A DNA stretch of 12,314 bases from Lactobacillaceae bacterium UBA5807 (GTDB lineage Bacteria > Bacillota > Bacilli > Lactobacillales > Lactobacillaceae): contig DIDF01000022.1 of NCBI GenBank assembly GCA_002418005.1, forward strand, positions 1-12,314, given 5' to 3'. The notes under the pieces are model-generated. The model was not told the origin of the DNA and did not search any database. It saw only the letters and a list, made by a program, of their open reading frames with translations. The translations under genes were made by a program, and so were the position numbers. Positions 1 to 5,466 of the stretch are shown in pieces. Numbering within the stretch: the first letter of the stretch is position 1; each line of letters begins with the position of its first letter.

Positions 1-31
1 TTTAACTAGCACCACGCGTATAGGTAAATAA
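1..31 (+). CDS. Possible 3' end of an upstream gene
   Basis: The frame beginning at base 2 is open from the window edge to a TAA at 29-31 and would encode only LTSTTRIGK. This could be the C-terminus of a gene lying to the left. The stop falls 27 bases before the menG start, a spacing that would suit an operon. Nine codons are far too few to identify a product, and an open frame this short can occur by chance. Confidence 0.2.
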   Translation, partial: LTSTTRIGK

Positions 32-58
32 ATTATTAAAACGATAGGGATAAAAACT

Positions 59-784
59 ATGTCAATTACAAATAATACTCCAGAATCCAAGGTTGAATCA
101 ATATTTAATAATATTGCCGGGAATTACGATTCGATGAACAACTTAATAAGTTTAGGCTTTCATAGGCGCTGGCGCAAAAAAGTCATGGAACAGCTGAATG
201 TATTACCAGGCCAAAATGCAGTGGATCTTTGCTGTGGGACTGGCGACTGGACAATTGATCTGGCCTCAAAAGTTGGTCCAAGTGGAAATGTGACTGGGTT
301 AGATTTAAGTGAAAAAATGTTGCAGATTGCGCAAGATAAGGTTGACAGATACAAGCTTAATAGTGAAGTAACTTTAAAAAAATGTGACGTTATGAATTTG
401 CCATATGCCGATAATTCTTTTGACGTTGCCACCATCGGGTTTGGCTTAAGAAATGTTCCGGATGCAAGTCGAGTGATCTCTGAAATGATTAGGGTGGTTC
501 GGCCAGGCGGAAAAGTTGCCTGCTTGGAAACTTCGATTCCGGCCAACCCGATTTTAAAAACCGGTTGGCAGGCTTATTTCAAAGTTGTTCCGGTTTTAAC
601 CAAGTTGGCATCAAATAAGTTTCAGGAATACTCTTATTTGAGAAAAACTGCTACAGGTTTCTTCACTGCGCCGCAACTAAAAAAACTTTTTGAGGCTCAA
701 GGTCTTGCTCAAGTTTACTTTGAAAGATTTATGGGCGGAGCAGTTGCCTTTCACTTAGGAATTAAGCCAAATCATAATACTTAA
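59..784 (+). CDS. menG: Demethylmenaquinone methyltransferase (MenG/UbiE family)
   Basis: This is a SAM-dependent C-methyltransferase of the UbiE/MenG family. In bacteria that use menaquinone it methylates demethylmenaquinone in the last step of the pathway. The 241-residue length is normal. The family signature YDSMNNLISLGFHRRW lies at about residues 23-38, the SAM-binding motif I DLCCGTGDW at 56-64, the acidic motif GLDLSEKM at 80-87, GFGLRNVPD at 127-135, and the second family signature RVVRPGGKVACLETS at 145-159. The start is an ATG with AGGGA 8 bases upstream. No convincing promoter is visible in the 58 bases before it, so it may be the last gene of an operon entering from the left. It converges on the NADH dehydrogenase gene and shares a terminator with it. 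Its place beside a quinone-reducing dehydrogenase and a quinol oxidase favours menaquinone as the substrate. Confidence 0.93.
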   Translation: MSITNNTPESKVESIFNNIAGNYDSMNNLISLGFHRRWRKKVMEQLNVLPGQNAVDLCCGTGDWTIDLASKVGPSGNVTGLDLSEKMLQIAQDKVDRYKLNSEVTLKKCDVMNLPYADNSFDVATIGFGLRNVPDASRVISEMIRVVRPGGKVACLETSIPANPILKTGWQAYFKVVPVLTKLASNKFQEYSYLRKTATGFFTAPQLKKLFEAQGLAQVYFERFMGGAVAFHLGIKPNHNT

Positions 785-817
785 AATATTAAGATGCTTT
801 ATTAGTATAGAAGAGAT

Positions 818-855
818 AAAAAAAGCGCTGGAAATTTTTATTCCCAACGCTTTTT
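818..855. terminator. Shared terminator between convergent menG and ndh
   Basis: The 10-base arms at 825-834 and 841-850 enclose a 6-base loop, with A-runs on the left (818-824) and T-runs on the right (851-855). Read as reverse-strand RNA, the arms pair fully with two G-U wobbles, and a run of seven U follows. Read as forward RNA, the same two positions become C-A and A-C mismatches. It should therefore terminate ndh better than menG. Confidence 0.8.
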
Positions 856-867
856 GATTTTTCTAAA

Positions 868-2526
868 TTAATCTTTTGGTTTGTCATTATAAAGTGATTT
901 TGGCGTGCCATAGCGAGATTTACCCCAGCTTCTAAAGACTGCTGGAATAACCCAATGGTCAAGGCCAAATGATCTGCCGGCACCATTCATTAATGCCAAT
1001 GATCCACCGATTAGAATCCAAGTCATAGGCCAAGTAATTGGGCAGAACAGAAGTAATATGATCATCAAGAAACTAGCAATCGAAGTGAACAAACCAAAGA
1101 ACATAAAGCAGCCAAGGCTCAACTCACAAGCGGCTGCAAAGCCACCAACGCCAGTGATTAAGGTTGAGCCACTTCCGTGCATGTTAGCCATGCCATCAAA
1201 GAAGAAGGCTGCACCAAGTAAGAACCTAAACAATACGCTCCAAAGTGCTGCGCTGTTTTTGGCGGTATTATCACCAAAGACTGTCCGCTTATCGTTTGGT
1301 CTAAAGAATTCATCTAAGATGTAACGCCAAATTGAACGACCAGATTTGATATTCCAGAAGTAAACCATGTTACTACCATGTTTAGCAATGGTAGCAATCC
1401 AACCATGAAGCGAAGTATTCTTTAAAATCTGAGCAATTCCGTAATGGGATCCAAAGGAAACAACAAAGCCCTTATTCTCATCTTTAAATTCTTTGTAGTT
1501 TTTATTCCCATCAATGTCTGCTTCAATATTGTGAGAAACAAACTTTGCTTCGGATTCACCTTCCTGAGCGGTCTGGGGAACAGCCCGTTGCGCCCCTTCC
1601 TGAGTAACGTTGGCGTCATCACCCGCAATGTAAAAGCTTTGATCTTCATAACCCTTAGCCTGGAGATATTTATTAACGATCAAACGACCACCACGGCCAG
1701 CATCAATACCAAAACTATCAGCAATTGAACTTGCCTTAACTCCGGCAGTCCAAACCAACGTATCGGTTGAAATTGGATCGGAATCTTTGATTTCAACTTG
1801 GTGTTCATCAACTTTGGTAATCATGGCACCGGTCTTGATTTCGATGCCGTTTTTAGTTAAGAAATCCTCAGCTTTTTTAGCATTTGGCCGACTCAACATA
1901 TTAATGATTGTCGGTGCTGCTTCAACCAGCATGATTCTAATTTCGGATGGATCAATCTTGTTTTCTCTAGCAAGTGTTTTTCGATAATCAATTAATTCAC
2001 CGATGGTTTCAGCGCCAGTAAATCCGGAACCACAAATAACTAAGGTTAATTCACGTTTGCGAATTTCTGGATCGCGCTCAATTGCGCCAGCCGCAATCGT
2101 GTCTTCAATGTGGGTCTTTAATTTAAGCGCATCTTCCAAAGACCAAAGGGTAAAACCATTTTCCTTGACTCCTGGAGTTCCAAAATCATTGGGTTCACCA
2201 CCCAAACTAATTAAGATACTGTCATAGTCGTATTGTCCGTGTTCACCAATAACCTTCTTATTATCTGTGTCGATTTTGTTAACGAAATCAGTCACAAGAT
2301 GAACGTTGGGATTTTTATTAAACAGTTGATGTAAATCGTACTGGACACTTTCAGCTGGAACTCGATCGGTTGCCACTTCGTGAATTCTGGTTAAATAAGT
2401 GAAGTAGGAATGGCGGTCGATTAGGGTGATGTCGGCGTTAGAATTATTTTTGTAATGTTTGGATAATAGCTTAGCTGCAAGGACACCAGTGAAACCAGCC
2501 CCTACTATGACGATGTGTTTAGTCAT
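868..2526 (-). CDS. ndh: Type II NADH dehydrogenase with C-terminal DoxX-like membrane domain
   Basis: This is a flavoprotein that oxidises NADH and reduces membrane quinone without pumping protons. The N-terminal 400 residues are a standard NDH-2. The FAD-binding GAGFTG is at 9-14, the Firmicutes-type stretch around YFTYLTRIHEVA at 41-52, the NADH-binding CGSGFTG at 165-171, and the second FAD motif AGDDA at 301-305. Typical bacterial NDH-2 proteins end near 400-405 residues, but this one has 552. The extra part contains about four hydrophobic helices (roughly 427-446, 454-470, 473-495 and 499-515) and ends in GAGRSFGLD at 515-523, which resembles the GxGRxSLD ending of DoxX-family proteins. 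The quinone-site motif is unusual: the usual AQxAxQ reads AQEGES at 320-325. AGGGGG sits 8 bases before the ATG. The gene is divergent from cydA, suggesting shared control. The NDH-2 call is firm. The DoxX assignment of the tail is by eye. Confidence 0.93.
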   Translation of the reverse strand: MTKHIVIVGAGFTGVLAAKLLSKHYKNNSNADITLIDRHSYFTYLTRIHEVATDRVPAESVQYDLHQLFNKNPNVHLVTDFVNKIDTDNKKVIGEHGQYDYDSILISLGGEPNDFGTPGVKENGFTLWSLEDALKLKTHIEDTIAAGAIERDPEIRKRELTLVICGSGFTGAETIGELIDYRKTLARENKIDPSEIRIMLVEAAPTIINMLSRPNAKKAEDFLTKNGIEIKTGAMITKVDEHQVEIKDSDPISTDTLVWTAGVKASSIADSFGIDAGRGGRLIVNKYLQAKGYEDQSFYIAGDDANVTQEGAQRAVPQTAQEGESEAKFVSHNIEADIDGNKNYKEFKDENKGFVVSFGSHYGIAQILKNTSLHGWIATIAKHGSNMVYFWNIKSGRSIWRYILDEFFRPNDKRTVFGDNTAKNSAALWSVLFRFLLGAAFFFDGMANMHGSGSTLITGVGGFAAACELSLGCFMFFGLFTSIASFLMIILLLFCPITWPMTWILIGGSLALMNGAGRSFGLDHWVIPAVFRSWGKSRYGTPKSLYNDKPKD

Positions 2527-2530
2527 ATAA

Positions 2531-2540
2531 CTTTCCCCCT
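2531..2540 (-). promoter_or_regulatory. ndh ribosome binding site
   Basis: On the reverse strand AGGGGGAAAG precedes the ATG at 2526. The AGGGGG core is 8 bases from the start, which fixes this start and places the FAD-binding motif immediately at the N-terminus, as expected for the family. Confidence 0.75.
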
Positions 2541-2598
2541 TAGAAAATATTTGTTAACTGATAATTTACTTACTATTTTAAATCCAGTAACCAATTTA

Positions 2599-2627
2599 AG
2601 TATAGGGGTATTATAAGGAAAAGTCTA
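2599..2627 (-). promoter_or_regulatory. Predicted ndh promoter
   Basis: On the reverse strand a -35 box TAGACT (2627-2622, four of six consensus bases) and a -10 box TATACT (2604-2599, five of six) are separated by 17 bases. This would give a leader of about 70 bases. A second candidate, a perfect TATAAT at 2615-2610, lacks a good -35 box. Which of the two is used cannot be told from sequence. Confidence 0.5.
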
Positions 2628-2669
2628 TTTTGGTAGTCTTTTTCTTTTATGGTTTTTAATCACAAATGC

Positions 2670-2686
2670 ATTACAAAATTTGTAAT
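2670..2686. promoter_or_regulatory. Perfect 17-base palindrome, candidate operator of cydAB
   Basis: ATTACAAAATTTGTAAT has two perfect 8-base arms (ATTACAAA and TTTGTAAT) around one central base. It overlaps the -35 box and spacer of the predicted cydA promoter, so a bound dimeric regulator would block RNA polymerase. The sequence does not match the Rex consensus (TTGTGA-N6-TCACAA), a cre box or a Fur/PerR box. The regulator is unknown to me; a MarR- or TetR-type protein would suit the symmetry, but that is a guess. Confidence 0.5.
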
Positions 2687-2698
2687 CGAATGTATAAT
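2670..2698 (+). promoter_or_regulatory. Predicted cydA promoter
   Basis: The -35 box ATTACA (2670-2675, four of six) and a perfect -10 box TATAAT (2693-2698) are spaced by 17 bases. Transcription would begin near 2705 and leave a leader of about 58 bases before the cydA ATG. A perfect palindrome covers the -35 box and most of the spacer, a position typical of repressor operators. Confidence 0.6.
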
Positions 2699-2762
2699 AA
2701 AGTCGCAAGCGAATTATTTCACATTTTGTGATTGCAATTATTTGTAAGAAGGGGGTTTACGT

Positions 2763-4226
2763 ATGTTGAATTTAGGCTTGTCAATGCTGTTCTTGTCACG
2801 ATTTCAATTCGCGATGACAACGGTGTTCCATTTCTTCTTCGTTCCATTTTCAATTGGAATGGGGGTAGTCGTTGCCATTATGGAAACGTGCTATGTTTCT
2901 ACAGGAAATGATATGTACAAGAACATGACTAAATTTTGGGGAAAAATGTTCCTTTACAGTTTCGCCGTTGGAGTTGTAACTGGTATTATTCAGGAATTCC
3001 AATTTGGGATGAACTGGTCCGAATATTCTAGGTTCATGGGTGATGTCTTTGGTGCACCACTTGCCATTGAAGCTTTGGCAGCATTCTTCCTTGAATCCAC
3101 CTTTATTGGTCTTTGGATGTTTACTTGGGATCGATTTAATAAAGGAATTCACTGTCTGTTCATTTGGTTAACTGCTTTTGGCTCTTCACTTTCCGCACTT
3201 TGGATTTTAGCAGCTAACAGTTTCATGCAAAACCCAGTAGGTTATGTAATTGATTCAGGAACCCACCGGATTCGTTTAACTAGTTTCATGGCCGTTATAA
3301 AGAACCAACAACTCTGGAATGAATTTCCTCATGTTATCTTTGGTGCCTTGTTAACTGCCGGATTTGTTGTTGCTGGCTGTTCTGCTTGGCGGCTTTTGAA
3401 GAAAGACCACGAAGCATTTTACAGACAGTCACTTAAAATTGGTTTGATTGTTGGATTAATTGCTGGTTTAGGTTCCATCTGGAGCGGTGATACTCAGACC
3501 AGATTCTTGATTAACAACCAACCAATGAAATTTGCCGCTATGGAAGGTTTGTCTAAAGATTCCACTCAAGCTGGTGATTGGGCAGCATTTTCATACACTG
3601 ATCCAAGTAACCACAATACTCAGACATTTATTAACATTCCACATGTTTTGAATATCTTGAGTTATCACAAGATGAGCGGAACTCTTAAGGGTTCACATAC
3701 CATTAATCAAGAGCTTCAAGCAAAGTATGATAACAAACAGAACACAACCAAGAATTATTATGTTCCGGCAAATACTTTGTTCTACAGCTTTAGAATTATG
3801 GCCGTTTCATGTATGCTCTTTATTTTAGTTGCTATTGTTGGTTTGATTTTCAACCGCAAGCAATCTGAGCAGATCATGAGACAAAGATGGTTCTTATACA
3901 TTTTGGGACTTTGCCTATGGCTGCCATTTATTGCTAATACCTGTGGTTGGTTCATTACTGAATTTGGTAGATATCCATGGGTTGTTTATGGATTGATGAC
4001 AATTGCTGATGCGGTTTCACCAACCTCAACTGTTGGTTCATTACTATTTACCAATATTGTTTACTTCTTGATCTTTGCTTCACTTGGTGCCGTTATGATT
4101 ATTCTCAGTCACCGAGTTCTTAAAGCTGGGCCTGATTCGGTTGAAGCTAATGCATATTCAACTGATGCTGGTAACGACAAAGATGAGAAAGATCCTTATG
4201 AAATGGGGGCGGCTAAGAATGACTAG
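2763..4226 (+). CDS. cydA: Cytochrome bd quinol oxidase subunit I
   Basis: CydA holds the three hemes (b558, b595, d) and the quinol site of cytochrome bd, which reduces oxygen to water. All the key residues of the E. coli protein have counterparts here: H23 (E. coli H19), E103 and E111 (E99, E107), H190 (H186), K256 and E261 of the Q-loop (K252, E257), M346 (M393), and E400 just before GRYPW at 402-406 (E445). The long conserved stretch from EFQFG through FFLESTFIGL (78-117) is intact. At 487 residues against 522 in E. coli, it looks like the short-Q-loop type usual in Firmicutes. The C-terminal 30 residues are hydrophilic and rich in Asp, Glu and Lys. AAGAAGGGGG lies 7 bases before the ATG. 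The stop overlaps the cydB start by 8 bases, implying coupled translation. Confidence 0.97.
   Translation: MLNLGLSMLFLSRFQFAMTTVFHFFFVPFSIGMGVVVAIMETCYVSTGNDMYKNMTKFWGKMFLYSFAVGVVTGIIQEFQFGMNWSEYSRFMGDVFGAPLAIEALAAFFLESTFIGLWMFTWDRFNKGIHCLFIWLTAFGSSLSALWILAANSFMQNPVGYVIDSGTHRIRLTSFMAVIKNQQLWNEFPHVIFGALLTAGFVVAGCSAWRLLKKDHEAFYRQSLKIGLIVGLIAGLGSIWSGDTQTRFLINNQPMKFAAMEGLSKDSTQAGDWAAFSYTDPSNHNTQTFINIPHVLNILSYHKMSGTLKGSHTINQELQAKYDNKQNTTKNYYVPANTLFYSFRIMAVSCMLFILVAIVGLIFNRKQSEQIMRQRWFLYILGLCLWLPFIANTCGWFITEFGRYPWVVYGLMTIADAVSPTSTVGSLLFTNIVYFLIFASLGAVMIILSHRVLKAGPDSVEANAYSTDAGNDKDEKDPYEMGAAKND
4205..4209 (+). promoter_or_regulatory. cydB ribosome binding site
   Basis: GGGGG inside the end of cydA lies 9 bases before the ATG at 4219. 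It selects that ATG as the cydB start. The frame is open further upstream, to an ATG at 4141, but the 26 extra residues would be polar, out of keeping with the family, and wholly within cydA. Confidence 0.75.
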
Positions 4227-5229
4227 TCTTCAATTTATTTGGTTTTTGTTAATTGGAGTTTTGTTTAGCGGCTTCTTCTTCCTAGAAGGATTTGACTTTG
4301 GTGTCGGAATGCTAATTCGTTCCTTTGCTAAAAACGAAGCAGAACGAAACACCATTATCCAAACCATTGGACCTCACTGGGATGGAAATGAAGTTTGGCT
4401 AATTACTGCTGGTGGTGCAATGTTTGCATCCTTCCCAATGTGGTATGCTTCATTGTTCTCAGGTTATTACATTGTTTTGTTCTTAATTTTGGTCGCCTTG
4501 ATTTTTAGAGGAGTTGCCTTTGAATTTAGAGCAAACATGCAGACCGAGACCTGGAAGAAATTTTGGGAATGGGCTGCTACTATTGGCAGTTTCTGTGCTG
4601 CATTCTTATTTGGTATGATGTTTGTCAGCATGATTCAAGGAGTACCTTTGGACAAACAAGGTAACATTTATGGAACATTTACAACATATGTAAACTGGTT
4701 CTCAATTGTTGGCGGCGTTGCCGTTTCAATTCTTTGCTTACTTCACGGGTTAAACTTCATTCGTTTGAAAGTTTCTGGCGATTTAAGAGCAAGAGCTCAA
4801 CAATGGACAAAGGTTTTGTATCCTGTCCTTGTTGCCGGTGAAGTTGTCTTTGCCATCTTGCTTTACTTTACAACTGACTTTTTCAAATATCATTTTGCAA
4901 CTACGTTAAGTATCTTGGCAGTTTTGGTTGTCTTAACATTATTGGCATGGTACTTGGCATTTAAAGAATCTGATTGGGGTTCATTCATCTGCAGTGGTCT
5001 TTCGTTAATCAGTGTTGTTGTATTGATCTTCAACGGCTTGTTCCCAAGAGTTATGATTGGTAAAGGAAACGTTAACTCAATTTTGATTCAAAACGCTTCT
5101 AATTCACCATATACCCTTCATTTGATGACTATTTTGACATTCTGCATTTTGCCAATTGTCTTAATTTACTTCATTTGGAGTTACTGGGTATTTTACAAAC
5201 GTCTTAGTTCTCCTAAACAAGAAGCTTAG
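4219..5229 (+). CDS. cydB: Cytochrome bd quinol oxidase subunit II
   Basis: CydB is the second membrane subunit of cytochrome bd. From the ATG at 4219 the protein has 336 residues, normal for Gram-positive CydB. Family hallmarks are intact: EGFDFGVGM at 23-31 early in the protein, GPHWDGNEVWLITAGGAMFA at 51-70, and RGVAFEFR at 97-104. These carry the acidic and His residues linked to proton delivery and subunit packing. Most of the chain is hydrophobic, in about eight or nine membrane helices, and it ends in a short charged tail. The start overlaps the end of cydA by 8 bases. A strong terminator follows 38 bases after the stop, so cydAB can form a two-gene transcript. Confidence 0.97.
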   Translation: MTSLQFIWFLLIGVLFSGFFFLEGFDFGVGMLIRSFAKNEAERNTIIQTIGPHWDGNEVWLITAGGAMFASFPMWYASLFSGYYIVLFLILVALIFRGVAFEFRANMQTETWKKFWEWAATIGSFCAAFLFGMMFVSMIQGVPLDKQGNIYGTFTTYVNWFSIVGGVAVSILCLLHGLNFIRLKVSGDLRARAQQWTKVLYPVLVAGEVVFAILLYFTTDFFKYHFATTLSILAVLVVLTLLAWYLAFKESDWGSFICSGLSLISVVVLIFNGLFPRVMIGKGNVNSILIQNASNSPYTLHLMTILTFCILPIVLIYFIWSYWVFYKRLSSPKQEA

Positions 5230-5267
5230 TTTGACGAGATTCAGCTTTCGCAGGCTAAACTAAAAAT

Positions 5268-5304
5268 ACGCAATTAACCTTAATTTGGCTAATTGCGTTT
5301 TTTT
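5268..5304 (+). terminator. Intrinsic terminator of cydAB
   Basis: The arms at 5268-5279 and 5287-5298 pair over twelve positions with a single A-C mismatch, around a 7-base loop. Seven T follow at 5298-5304. It separates cydAB from cydDC, so full-length cydABDC transcripts would need read-through. Confidence 0.85.
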
Positions 5305-5386
5305 GGTTTAACTCTAGGAAGTTATTCCAAATTTTGTTTTTTAATAAATATTATTCCTAATGAATTATCAAAATAACCTCGGAAAA

Positions 5387-5396
5387 TTGTGAAATA
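5387..5396 (+). promoter_or_regulatory. Rex-like half site upstream of cydD (weak)
   Basis: TTGTGAAATA matches the left half of the known Rex operator (TTGTGA-N6-TCACAA). The right half, TAGTAA at 5399-5404, keeps only three of six bases. It lies about 70 bases upstream of the cydD start. Rex is an NADH/NAD-sensing repressor that commonly controls cyd genes, but half sites occur by chance in AT-rich DNA. Confidence 0.25.
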
Positions 5397-5422
5397 AATA
5401 GTAAGATAAAGATTGTAGAAAA

Positions 5423-5428
5423 TATAAT
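5423..5428 (+). promoter_or_regulatory. Candidate -10 box for cydDC
   Basis: A perfect TATAAT lies 38 bases before the proposed TTG start. No good -35 box is seen at 16-18 bases upstream, so this promoter is weak or needs an activator. The rest of the 5305-5457 spacer is AT-rich, with no gene or RNA that I can recognise. Confidence 0.35.
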
Positions 5429-5452
5429 TATCCAAAATCTATTTTCAATGTT

Positions 5453-5457
5453 GGGAG
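5453..5457 (+). promoter_or_regulatory. cydD ribosome binding site, selects a TTG start
   Basis: GGGAG at 5453-5457 directly abuts the first in-frame TTG (5458), which is too close to use. It lies 9 bases before the next in-frame TTG at 5467, which is the better start. Confidence 0.7.
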
Positions 5458-5466
5458 TTGAATCTT

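Noticed and set aside
160..546. Reverse open frame of 128 codons opposite menG
   Set aside because: It lies wholly within menG, whose family motifs span the whole region; the reverse product has no recognisable feature.
1058..1728. Forward-strand open frames lying opposite ndh
   Set aside because: They are antisense to the strongly conserved NADH dehydrogenase, lack ribosome sites and encode low-complexity, unrecognisable proteins. They are frame shadows.
868..2526. A flavin-based extracellular electron transfer locus
   Set aside because: The dehydrogenase tail recalls Listeria Ndh2, but no PplA-like lipoprotein, FmnB-like flavin transferase or EetA/EetB-like membrane gene is present, and the neighbours form a cytochrome bd chain.
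2691..2698. Extended -10 element (TGnTATAAT) at the cydA promoter
   Set aside because: The TG directly abuts TATAAT without the one-base gap that an extended -10 needs.
4141..4218. A longer cydB starting at the ATG at 4141
   Set aside because: The added 26 residues are polar, lie inside the cydA coding sequence and have no counterpart in CydB proteins; the ATG at 4219 has a good ribosome site.
5226..5263. Inverted repeat TTAGTTT / AAACTAA just at the cydB stop, as a terminator or riboswitch
   Set aside because: Only seven AT-rich pairs around a loop of about 24 bases, and no T-run follows. The true terminator lies just downstream at 5268-5304.
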